From: CAZCZR01 sp964503455
Lineage (GTDB): Bacteria > Bacillota > Clostridia > UBA1381
Direction: 5' to 3'
NCBI GenBank assembly: GCA_964503455.1
Contig: CAZCZR010000062.1
Coordinates: 1 to 10,591 of the forward strand
Length of the DNA stretch: 10,591 nt
Below the pieces are notes generated by a model. That model was not told the origin of the DNA. It did not search any database and saw only the letters and a list, made by a program, of their open reading frames with translations. The position numbers and the translations under genes are program-made. This document shows, in pieces, positions 1 to 6,275 of this stretch. Every line of letters begins with the position of its first letter. Positions within the stretch are counted from its first letter, which is position 1.

Positions 1-42
1 GCAGACTTTCTCGGCGGCATGAATCGCTTGCCGGCATCATAG
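1..42 (+). CDS. Possible 3' end of an upstream gene (partial)
   Basis: Frame 1 is open from the window edge and reads ADFLGGMNRLPAS before a TAG at 40-42. It could be the last 13 codons of a gene upstream of sigK. The piece is too short to recognise, and an open run of this length is expected by chance. The sigK frame is also open back to the window edge, so openness alone is not evidence. The only support is that the TAG sits 9 bases before the sigK ribosome site, a typical gene-to-gene spacing. Confidence 0.25.
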   Translation, partial: ADFLGGMNRLPAS

Positions 43-50
43 TATATATC

Positions 51-57
51 GGGGAGG
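51..57 (+). promoter_or_regulatory. sigK ribosome binding site
   Basis: GGGGAGG lies 8 bases before the ATG at 66. It decides the start: an ATG at 59 is out of frame and meets a stop after four codons, while upstream in-frame codons have no comparable site. Confidence 0.75.
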
Positions 58-65
58 TATGCGGT

Positions 66-755
66 ATGTTTGAACTTGTATTCACGCTTATAAAGGAATA
101 TCTGCTGCTGGCGGGGTATGTCAGCGGCTCGGCGGCGTTTCCGGAGGCGCTTTCAAAGGAGGAGGAGCAAAGATACGTTGCCATGTACGCGGCGGGCGAC
201 AAAAGCGCCGGAGATGCTTTAATAGAGCACAATCTCCGTCTTGTGGCGCATATCGCCAAAAAGTACAGCGACGACAACAGCGCCGACGATATTATCTCCG
301 TCGGCACGATAGGTCTTATCAAGGGCATACGCACATATGACGCGTCAAAAAACGCAAGGCTCTCGCCGTATATAGCGCGGTGCATTGAAAATGAGATACG
401 TATGTATCTGCGCGCGGGCAAAAAATTCAGACATGAGATTTCCATCGACGAGGTGATAGGCACAGACAAGGAGGGCAACAACATGACCTTTGCCGACATT
501 CTTCCGGCGGAGGGCGAGGATATTGCCGATGAGATAGGCTCGCGCGCGGAGGCGAAAAGGCTTGCCGAGGCTATGAAGCGTGTTCTTACGGATGATGAGT
601 ATATGATAATTTGTTCGCGCTACGGTCTTATGGGCAGGAAACGCCGCGCACAGCGCGAAATAGCTGCGGAGCTTGGAATATCCCGCTCTTATGTAAGCCG
701 GATAGAAAAACGATGCTTAAAAAAACTCGCCGCGGAATTATACGGGATCGGGTAA
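66..755 (+). CDS. sigK: RNA polymerase sporulation sigma factor SigK (pro-sigma-K)
   Basis: Late mother-cell sigma factor of endospore formation (229 aa; B. subtilis pro-SigK is about 241). Residues 1-17 form a hydrophobic pro-sequence; YVSGSAAFPEALS from residue 18 lines up with the YVKNNAFPQPLS region where B. subtilis pro-SigK is cut by SpoIVFB, so processing near G17/Y18 is inferred. Region 2 (about 51-118) carries LIEHNLRLVAHIAKK and ARCIENEI, the core-binding and -10 recognition segments. DKEGN (135-139) is SigK-like, where SigE has a WDGN-type sequence. Region 4.2 (about 195-221) has the helix-turn-helix QREIAAELGISRSYVSRIEK. The reading frame is uninterrupted, so no skin-like prophage element sits in this copy. 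It is separated from the pyr genes by 207 bases including a new promoter, so it is probably an independent unit. SigE is the main alternative and fits less well. Confidence 0.93.
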   Translation: MFELVFTLIKEYLLLAGYVSGSAAFPEALSKEEEQRYVAMYAAGDKSAGDALIEHNLRLVAHIAKKYSDDNSADDIISVGTIGLIKGIRTYDASKNARLSPYIARCIENEIRMYLRAGKKFRHEISIDEVIGTDKEGNNMTFADILPAEGEDIADEIGSRAEAKRLAEAMKRVLTDDEYMIICSRYGLMGRKRRAQREIAAELGISRSYVSRIEKRCLKKLAAELYGIG

Positions 756-781
756 GTTGTACGGTTTTATGGAAAAAACTA

Positions 782-810
782 TAGACAAACGGAAAAAAAT
801 AGTATATAAT
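782..810 (+). promoter_or_regulatory. Sigma-A-type promoter of the pyr operon
   Basis: The -35 box TAGACA (782-787, 5 of 6 matches to TTGACA) is separated by exactly 17 bases from a perfect -10 box TATAAT (805-810). The spacer is A-rich. Transcription would begin near 816-818, giving an untranslated leader of about 145 bases before pyrR. It is the best housekeeping-type promoter I found by eye in the window and sits in its largest intergenic gap. The boxes are seen; use by sigma-A is inferred. Confidence 0.75.
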
Positions 811-840
811 ATATGATAGCAGCACTAAAAATTGACGCTT

Positions 841-863
841 CGTAGGGGATGGCGTCCCCTACG
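841..863. repeat. Perfect 9-bp inverted repeat in the pyrR leader
   Basis: CGTAGGGGA (841-849) and TCCCCTACG (855-863) are exact reverse complements around a 5-base spacer, extendable by a U-G and a U-A pair (840/864, 839/865). No T-run follows, so it is not an ordinary intrinsic terminator on the + strand, nor does the opposite strand show one. It would form a stable hairpin about 25 bases into the leader RNA. From memory, GTAGGGG...CCCCTAC palindromes occur as short dispersed repeats in some clostridial genomes, so it may be an inserted repeat copy rather than a pyr-specific element. Only one copy is visible here. Confidence 0.7.
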
Positions 864-928
864 GAATGTTTACATCCGAATTTGAAATGCGGTTTTTGAT
901 GCTGCGCATACTGCAAACACAGGGCTTA

Positions 929-955
929 GGGCTTTGCGCCCGTCCCGACGGGAGG
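929..955 (+). promoter_or_regulatory. Candidate ribosome-site-sequestering hairpin and competitor (pyrR leader)
   Basis: CCCGT (939-943) can pair with ACGGG (948-952) around a 4-base loop, and the 3' arm overlaps the pyrR Shine-Dalgarno GGGAGG (950-955), which is 7 bases from the ATG at 963. A competing stem pairs GGGC (929-932) with GCCC (938-941) and uses bases 939-941 of the first stem, so the two cannot coexist. The PyrR binding consensus ARUCCNGNGAGGYU is met only in split form: UCCNGN fits 943-948 and GAGGUU fits 952-957, with three extra bases between. The GAGG half is also simply the ribosome site. Pairing is seen; regulation by PyrR or UMP is inference. Confidence 0.4.
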
Positions 956-962
956 TTATAAT

Positions 963-1511
963 ATGGCGTACAAAAACGTTGAGATCATGGACAGGGCGGC
1001 GGTATCGCGCGCTGTCAGGCGTATGGCGTTCGAGATAATAGAGCGCAACAGAGGAACGGAGGATCTGGTGATCATAGGCATCCAGAAGCGCGGCGTCACG
1101 CTGGCAAGGGCGATTGCGGCGGAGATATGGGCAACGGAGGATATCGAAATTCCTGTTGGAAGCCTTGACATAACCTTTTACCGCGACGATCTGACAATGC
1201 TTTCAAAGCATCCCGCGGTAGTGGGCAACGATATAGCGTTTTCGGTGGAGAACAAAAGGATAATACTTGTGGATGACGTACTGTACACCGGACGCACCAT
1301 AAGGGCGGCGATAGGCGAGCTGTTTGATATGGGCAGACCCGCGAAGGTGGAGCTTGCGATACTTATCGACCGAGGCGGACGCGAGCTGCCTATACGCGCG
1401 GACTATATCGGCAAAGAAGCGCCTACCTCAAAAAGCGAACGTATACGAATGATAACCGGTGACGACGGAAACATAAACGGAGTGTACATCACTTCCGGAG
1501 AGGAGGCTTGA
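963..1511 (+). CDS. pyrR: Bifunctional pyr operon RNA-binding regulator / uracil phosphoribosyltransferase PyrR
   Basis: Cytoplasmic regulator that binds pyr mRNA when UMP/UTP is high and can also convert uracil and PRPP to UMP. The 182-aa length matches the family (about 180). Family signatures run in order: GIQKRGVTLA (39-48), GSLDITFYRDDL (66-77), the PRPP-binding loop LVDDVLYTGRTIRAA (102-116) with its two acidic residues, and DRGGRELPIRADYIGKE (136-152). The ATG at 963 follows GGAGG at 951-955 with 7 bases spacing. It is first in the operon, directly after the promoter and leader, and only three bases separate it from pyrB. That position suggests autoregulation together with control of the downstream pyr genes. 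No classical terminator/antiterminator leader is visible, so control at translation initiation is the more likely mode here. Confidence 0.95.
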   Translation: MAYKNVEIMDRAAVSRAVRRMAFEIIERNRGTEDLVIIGIQKRGVTLARAIAAEIWATEDIEIPVGSLDITFYRDDLTMLSKHPAVVGNDIAFSVENKRIILVDDVLYTGRTIRAAIGELFDMGRPAKVELAILIDRGGRELPIRADYIGKEAPTSKSERIRMITGDDGNINGVYITSGEEA

Positions 1512-1514
1512 GCC

Positions 1515-2450
1515 GTGAAAAAGGACTTACTCGGAATAAAGGATCTGTCGGCGGACGAGCTTAAATATATACTTAAAAATGCCGCCACAATGAAGCATAT
1601 ACTTTCTCAGCCTCAAAAAAAGACACAGCATTTATCGGGCAAGACGGTCGTTACGCTGTTTTACGAAAACAGCACAAGAACAAGACTGTCGTTTGAGCTG
1701 GCGGGCAAATATATGAGCGCGAACGTGGCGAACGTGTCGGCAAGCGGATCATCGGTGGCTAAGGGGGAGAGCCTTATAGACACAGCCGAAACGATAAACG
1801 CCATGGGTACGGACATACTTATCCTGCGCCACAGCATGAGCGGAGCGCCGCATCTTCTTGCGCCGCTTGTATCGGCTTCGGTTATAAACGCCGGCGACGG
1901 TATGCACGAGCATCCGACACAGGCGCTTTTGGATATGTTTACAATAATGGAAAAGAAAGGGCATATTGAGGGACTGAAGGTCGCCATAGTCGGCGATATA
2001 TCCCATTCGCGCGTCGCGAGAAGCGATGTGTACGCTTTAAGGAAGCTGGGCGCGGAGGTGTCTGTCGGAGGACCGGCGACGCTTATGCCGGCTGAAATGG
2101 AAAAGCTCGGCGTGAAGGTGTTCAACTCGGTGCATGAAAGCGTGGTTGACGCGGATGTTATCATAGGACTAAGGATACAGCTTGAGCGCCAGAAGGCGGG
2201 ACTGTTCCCAAGCCTTAGAGAATACAACCGCTTCTTCGGCGTGGACGATGTGCGGCTGACCTTCGCAAAGCCGGACGCCATACTTATGCACCCTGGCCCC
2301 GTCAACAGGGGAGTGGAGCTTACAAGCTCTGTCATAGACGGCCCTCAAAGCGTTATAAACGAGCAGGTGACAAACGGCGTGGCGGTCAGGATGGCGGTCA
2401 TGTATCTGCTTTCAAGAGGCGGCTTCGACGGCGGCGCGGACGAAAAATAA
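1515..2450 (+). CDS. pyrB: Aspartate carbamoyltransferase, catalytic chain
   Basis: Condenses carbamoyl phosphate with L-aspartate to carbamoyl-aspartate, the first committed step of UMP synthesis. The 311-aa length is typical. The carbamoyl-phosphate motif STRTR is at 53-57, followed by SSVAKGES (79-86) with the catalytic-loop Ser/Lys, R105, HPTQ (133-136), the aspartate-domain GLRIQLERQ (218-226) and HPGPVNRG (259-266). All expected ligands are present. Translation starts at GTG (1515), 8 bases after AGGAGG (1501-1506), which lies inside the end of pyrR; translation of the two is probably coupled. No pyrI regulatory subunit follows, unlike the pyrB-pyrI arrangement known in some clostridia. 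The enzyme is therefore probably an unregulated trimer, with control left to PyrR. Confidence 0.96.
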   Translation: MKKDLLGIKDLSADELKYILKNAATMKHILSQPQKKTQHLSGKTVVTLFYENSTRTRLSFELAGKYMSANVANVSASGSSVAKGESLIDTAETINAMGTDILILRHSMSGAPHLLAPLVSASVINAGDGMHEHPTQALLDMFTIMEKKGHIEGLKVAIVGDISHSRVARSDVYALRKLGAEVSVGGPATLMPAEMEKLGVKVFNSVHESVVDADVIIGLRIQLERQKAGLFPSLREYNRFFGVDDVRLTFAKPDAILMHPGPVNRGVELTSSVIDGPQSVINEQVTNGVAVRMAVMYLLSRGGFDGGADEK

Positions 2451-2477
2451 TCCCGCGGCTTTCGCACACAAATACAG

Positions 2478-2494
2478 GCACAGCGTTTCTGTGC
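2478..2494 (+). other. Hairpin in the pyrB-pyrC gap
   Basis: GCACAG (2478-2483) pairs perfectly with CTGTGC (2489-2494) around a 5-base loop. A second upstream arm, CGCACA (2463-2468), can pair with the same 3' region (TGTGCG, 2490-2495), so two folds compete. No T-run follows, so it is not a terminator. It ends eight bases before the pyrC ribosome site (AAAGGA, 2502-2507) and does not cover it. It could protect or space the mRNA; no function can be assigned. Confidence 0.4.
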
Positions 2495-2516
2495 GTACAA
2501 GAAAGGATATACGGCA

Positions 2517-3806
2517 ATGAAAATACTAATAAAAGGCGGACGTGTCATCGATCCGTACAACAACAGAGATGAGGTAACGGATGTATTCATAGACAAGGGC
2601 GTTATATCCGAGATAGGCAGCGATCCGGAGCTTGAGGGCCTGGACATGGAGATCATAGACGCGGCGGGCAAAATAGTGGCGCCGGGGCTGGTCGATATGC
2701 ACTGTCATCTGCGCGATCCGGGGTTTGAATACAAGGAGGACATCGAGTCGGGAACCAAAAGCGCGGCCGTAGGCGGATTTACGTCGGTGGCTTGTATGCC
2801 GAACACAAATCCGGTCATAGACAGCGGCGCAATGGTCGAGTACATCAAGTCGAAGGCGGCACAGGTGGGATATGTAAACGTCTATCCCATAGGCGCCATC
2901 ACGAAGGGACTTAAAGGCGAGGAGCTTGCGGAGATAGGCGAGATGAAATTTGCCGGCGCCGTGGGCGTGTCCGATGACGGCAAGCCGGTGCAGAGCGCGG
3001 CTACTATGCGTCACGCTATGGAATACGCGAGTATGTTCGATATACCGGTAATATCGCACTGCGAGGAGATGTCCCTTGCGGGCGGCTCGATGAACGAGGG
3101 TTACTGGTCAACATATCTCGGACTTAAGGGAATATCGCGCGCCGTGGAGGAGATCATGGTATCGAGGGAGATAATCCTGTCCGAAAGCACAGGCGCGCCG
3201 GTGCATATAGCGCATATAAGCACGCGCGGCTCGGCGGAGATGATCCGCCGCGCGAAGGAGCGCGGCGTCAAGGTGACCTGCGAAACGTGTCCGCATTACT
3301 TCTCCTTGACCGACGCTGCCTGCGACGGCTTCAATACCAACGCGAAAATGAATCCGCCCCTGCGCACCGATGACGATGTGGCGGCGATCAAAGAGGCTAT
3401 CGCCGACGGCACGGTTGACGCTATCGCCACGGACAACGCGCCGCACCACTACGATGAAAAGCACTGCGAGTTCGCCTCGGCGGCAAACGGCATAGTAGGC
3501 TTTGAAACGGCTTTGGGACTTGCGATAAAGTGCCTTGTAAACGAGGGCGTGATAGACTGGAGCAGGCTTATTGAGCTTATGGCAGCAAAACCCGCCCTTA
3601 TACTCGGACTTAACAAGGGTACTCTCAGCATAGGTCACGCGGCGGATATTGTGATATTTGACCCGAAGAAGGAGTATACCGTAAAGGTTGAAGAATTTTC
3701 ATCGCGCGCGAAGAACTCTCCCTATGACGGCTGGACGCTTTACGGAAAGCCCGAATACACGATCGTGGGCGGCAATATAGTAGTGAATCAGGGAGTGCTT
3801 CTTTAA
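2517..3806 (+). CDS. pyrC: Dihydroorotase (class I, zinc-dependent)
   Basis: Reversibly cyclises carbamoyl-aspartate to dihydroorotate, step 3 of UMP synthesis. The 429-aa length fits Gram-positive class I dihydroorotases rather than the shorter E. coli type. Metal and active-site residues sit in an amidohydrolase barrel: HCHLRDPGF (62-70) with zinc ligands H62 and H64, the acidic ligand in SDDG (152-155), H181 in ISHCEE, H233 in HIAHIST, and catalytic D306 in ATDNAPHH. There is an Asp rather than a carboxylated Lys at the bridging-ligand position, as in Bacillus PyrC. The substrate-binding MPNTNP is at 94-99 and the C-terminal GHAADIVIFD is typical of the superfamily. The ribosome site AAAGGA (2502-2507) is weaker than its neighbours'. 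The 66-base gap to pyrB is the longest inside the operon. Confidence 0.95.
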   Translation: MKILIKGGRVIDPYNNRDEVTDVFIDKGVISEIGSDPELEGLDMEIIDAAGKIVAPGLVDMHCHLRDPGFEYKEDIESGTKSAAVGGFTSVACMPNTNPVIDSGAMVEYIKSKAAQVGYVNVYPIGAITKGLKGEELAEIGEMKFAGAVGVSDDGKPVQSAATMRHAMEYASMFDIPVISHCEEMSLAGGSMNEGYWSTYLGLKGISRAVEEIMVSREIILSESTGAPVHIAHISTRGSAEMIRRAKERGVKVTCETCPHYFSLTDAACDGFNTNAKMNPPLRTDDDVAAIKEAIADGTVDAIATDNAPHHYDEKHCEFASAANGIVGFETALGLAIKCLVNEGVIDWSRLIELMAAKPALILGLNKGTLSIGHAADIVIFDPKKEYTVKVEEFSSRAKNSPYDGWTLYGKPEYTIVGGNIVVNQGVLL

Positions 3807-3844
3807 CGGAAGAGGAAAATAAAGAAACAACGGGAGGAAAAAAT

Positions 3845-4759
3845 ATGTCAGCAGACAAGCTTGTAGCTAAAATAAAGGAGAAGGGGAACCCGTCGGTGGC
3901 GGGCCTGGATCCGAAAATAGATTACGTGCCGGAATATCTGAAAGAGGCGGCTTATAAAAAGTACGGCAAAACTCTTGAAGGAGCGGCGGCCGCCATATGG
4001 GAGTACAACAAGGGACTTATAGACGCGCTTTACGATGTGGTGCCGGCGGTAAAGCCGCAGTCCGCGTTTTATGAAATGTACGGACTTCCCGGCGAGGCGC
4101 TTTTGCACAAGACGATAGCCTACGCGAAGGAAAAGGGTCTTTACATCATTCTTGATGTGAAGCGCAACGACATAGGCTCGACCTCGGAGGCGTACTCAAA
4201 GGCATACCTCGGCAAGACGGATATAGACGGCGTTGAAGCCGAGCCGTGCGGCGTCGATTGCATCACGGTCAACGGTTACCTCGGCTCGGACTGCATCAAG
4301 CCGTTTTTGAGCGACTGCAAAGCGTACGACAAAGCTGTGTTCGCGCTTGTAAAGACCTCCAACCCCTCATCGGGCGAGCTTCAGGATCTTATGACAGGCG
4401 ATAAGCACATATACGAGAAAATGGCGGAAATGGTAAACGCATGGAATGAAGGCACCGTCGGCGAGTCGGGTTACGGCGCAGTCGGAGCTGTTGTCGGCGC
4501 GACATATCCCGAACAGGCGAGAGTGCTAAGAGAGATAATGGACAAGTCGTACTTTCTTGTGCCGGGCTACGGCGCTCAAGGCGGCGGAGCAAAGGATGTC
4601 GTGCCGTGCTTCAATAAGGACGGCCTCGGCGCGATAGTAAACTCGTCAAGAGGCATAATGTGCGCCTACAAAAAGGGCGGCTGGGCGCCGGAGCAGTTTG
4701 CCGAGGCGGCAAGAGCGGAAGCTATAAGGATGAGAGATGAGATAACGAATGTTCTCTAA
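3845..4759 (+). CDS. pyrF: Orotidine-5'-phosphate decarboxylase (type 2)
   Basis: Catalyses the final step, OMP to UMP plus CO2. At 304 aa it belongs to the longer type-2 family rather than the roughly 230-aa type found in B. subtilis and E. coli. The invariant catalytic stretch LDVKRNDIGST (103-113) holds the Asp-Lys-Asp network (D104, K106, D109). N-terminal VAGLDP (18-23) and VKPQSAFYEMYG (69-80) are barrel strands that hold the nucleotide. Near the C-terminus PGYGAQGGG binds phosphate and NSSRGI is the other hallmark. The ATG at 3845 follows GGAGG (3833-3837) by 7 bases. In clostridial operons pyrF is commonly followed directly by pyrK (also named pyrZ) and pyrD; here a membrane-protein gene intervenes 14 bases downstream. 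Confidence 0.95.
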   Translation: MSADKLVAKIKEKGNPSVAGLDPKIDYVPEYLKEAAYKKYGKTLEGAAAAIWEYNKGLIDALYDVVPAVKPQSAFYEMYGLPGEALLHKTIAYAKEKGLYIILDVKRNDIGSTSEAYSKAYLGKTDIDGVEAEPCGVDCITVNGYLGSDCIKPFLSDCKAYDKAVFALVKTSNPSSGELQDLMTGDKHIYEKMAEMVNAWNEGTVGESGYGAVGAVVGATYPEQARVLREIMDKSYFLVPGYGAQGGGAKDVVPCFNKDGLGAIVNSSRGIMCAYKKGGWAPEQFAEAARAEAIRMRDEITNVL

Positions 4760-4773
4760 CATGGGGAGGATGT

Positions 4774-6261
4774 ATGAAAAAGGTAAAAATAAGCATGGGA
4801 GCCGTCCGCGCGGCTGTGTACGGATTTTTATGGCTTGACGTTTTGGTGTTTGTCATAGGCTTTGTAAAGCCGTGGCTGTCGGTGCCGGCAAGCGCGGCTC
4901 TGGCGGTGATGATGCTTTTCATATGCAAAAGCGAGAGAAAAAAGAGTGACTGCATCGAGATAGGCATTACGCCGCTGATACTGTCGGCTTTGGCGGTCTT
5001 AGCGTATATGCTTTTGTGCGGGCAGATGGGGTATTCGCAGCAGGCGGCGGACTGGCAGGGCAGGAACACCATAATGCACGAGCTGATAAACAGCCACTGG
5101 CCGGTGCGCTACAGCGACGGATCGGCGTTCACGTATTATCTGGGATTGTTTATGGTTCCGGCGGCGTTCGGAAAGGCGTTCGGCATAACGGCGGGATATG
5201 TTATGCTGTGGCTGTGGACCTCACTGGGAGTGTTTTTGACGTATCTTCTGCTTATAAAAGCGTCGGGCGCGGACAGGACGGCAAAATATGCCGTGGTGCT
5301 TTTGGCTTTGTTCGTGTTCTCCGATGCGGAAAATATCGGATATATTGCCGGAAAGCTTTTGCAGGGCGTCGTGCGCATATTCAAGGCGGATTATTCGTAC
5401 AAGACCGTCGTATACGGCTTCACATCGAATTACCACTCCTTCAGCTGGGTGTTCAATCAGATGATACCCGGCTTTATGGCGGCGGCGCTGTATATGTCGG
5501 AGGAAAAGCGCGATCGGGCGAGTATTTTCGCTCTCGGAGCGGCGCTGCTGCTTCATTCGCCGTTTCCTTTGGCGGCGTTTTTCATAATCGCCGCGGCGGA
5601 TTTTATCGCGGATATTATAAAAACGGGATTCAAAAAACCGGTCATGGAATGTCTTAGCGTGCAAAATATCATTGCCATAGCTGTGTTCATACCGATGATC
5701 GCCCTCTATGTAGGCGGCAACGCCTTCGCGCCGAAGCCCGATTCGATGAAATTCACAACGGAAAGCTACGGGGGAAAGCTAGAGGGATATATAGTTTTCG
5801 TTATAGCGGAATTTATTTTGTACTCGCTGTGCGTGTTTAAGGAGCATAGAAAAGACGTGACGTTTTGGACGGTGAACGCGGTATTGCTGCTGCTGCCGTT
5901 TTTCAAGATAGGTCTTTACAATGATTTAAGAACGCGCTCGTCAGCCTTGTGTATGCTTGTGCTGATGATATATCTTCTGCGGCTGTGGTTTTCGAAAAAT
6001 TCGGACAGAAGCGTAAAGCTTAGACGCTATATTGCCGCAGCGCTGGTGATATTCGCGGCTTTGCCGACGCTCGGCGAGCTGAATACGGCGGCGAGGTCTT
6101 TGGCGGACAACGCCTCGGACGGACTGAATATGAGCCTTCCGATGTGGGCGGACACCTTCGAGGGCATAGGACGGAAATATTCCGACGATGACATTTTAAA
6201 CAACTACTTCACCTTCGACGCGGATAACGATCCGTTCTATAAATACATTGCAAAAAAATAA
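4774..6261 (+). CDS. Polytopic membrane protein of unknown function, GT-C glycosyltransferase-like
   Basis: Not recognised to a named family. The 495-aa protein has about 12-13 hydrophobic segments (roughly 14-31, 36-51, 65-82, 118-136, 140-161, 171-184, 228-241, 250-280, 298-314, 337-354, 363-379, 388-403, 417-433) and a hydrophilic tail (434-495) rich in Asp and Tyr, probably outside the cell. The loop after the third segment holds ADWQGRNTIMHELI and WPVRYSDG. An Asp in a first large outer loop (D93 here), as in DWxxxN, is the usual hallmark of GT-C enzymes that use lipid-linked sugars. NDLRTRSS (383-390) before a late helix is another conspicuous polar motif. It resembles neither a uracil permease nor any pyrimidine enzyme I know. 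It has a strong ribosome site (GGGGAGG, 4763-4769) and 14-base gaps on both sides, so it is an integral operon member. GT-C assignment is tentative. Confidence 0.75.
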   Translation: MKKVKISMGAVRAAVYGFLWLDVLVFVIGFVKPWLSVPASAALAVMMLFICKSERKKSDCIEIGITPLILSALAVLAYMLLCGQMGYSQQAADWQGRNTIMHELINSHWPVRYSDGSAFTYYLGLFMVPAAFGKAFGITAGYVMLWLWTSLGVFLTYLLLIKASGADRTAKYAVVLLALFVFSDAENIGYIAGKLLQGVVRIFKADYSYKTVVYGFTSNYHSFSWVFNQMIPGFMAAALYMSEEKRDRASIFALGAALLLHSPFPLAAFFIIAAADFIADIIKTGFKKPVMECLSVQNIIAIAVFIPMIALYVGGNAFAPKPDSMKFTTESYGGKLEGYIVFVIAEFILYSLCVFKEHRKDVTFWTVNAVLLLLPFFKIGLYNDLRTRSSALCMLVLMIYLLRLWFSKNSDRSVKLRRYIAAALVIFAALPTLGELNTAARSLADNASDGLNMSLPMWADTFEGIGRKYSDDDILNNYFTFDADNDPFYKYIAKK

Positions 6262-6268
6262 GGGGAGG
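6262..6268 (+). promoter_or_regulatory. pyrK ribosome binding site selecting a TTG start
   Basis: GGGGAGG, immediately after the TAA of the preceding gene, sits 7 bases before the TTG at 6276. No in-frame ATG lies between this site and the first conserved PyrK residues, so TTG is the natural start. Confidence 0.75.
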
Positions 6269-6275
6269 AATACTT

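Noticed and set aside
36..50. Sporulation-type promoter for sigK (CATAGTAT at 38-45 resembling a SigE -10 box)
   Set aside because: Only 6 of 8 matches, no convincing -35 at the right distance, and transcription would start inside the ribosome site at about 52. The true promoter is probably upstream of the window.
763..780. Possible terminator after sigK (GTTTT/AAAAC pairing)
   Set aside because: The stem is almost only A-T and short, and no GC-rich hairpin with a T-run is present, so I cannot support a terminator between sigK and the pyr promoter.
1661..2335. Long open frame on the - strand opposite pyrB (also opposite pyrC, pyrK and nth)
   Set aside because: These mirror strongly supported genes, have no ribosome sites and translate to low-complexity Arg/His/Ser-rich sequence; they are by-products of GC-rich codon use.
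3799..3826. TTCTTTA/TAAAGAA inverted repeat across the pyrC stop
   Set aside because: Seven A-T-rich pairs with a 14-base loop are unstable and likely chance; no T-run follows.
5016..5657. 213-codon + strand open frame inside the GT-C-like membrane gene
   Set aside because: It is Gly/Arg-rich with no ribosome site and lies wholly inside a gene with clear membrane segments and proper signals.
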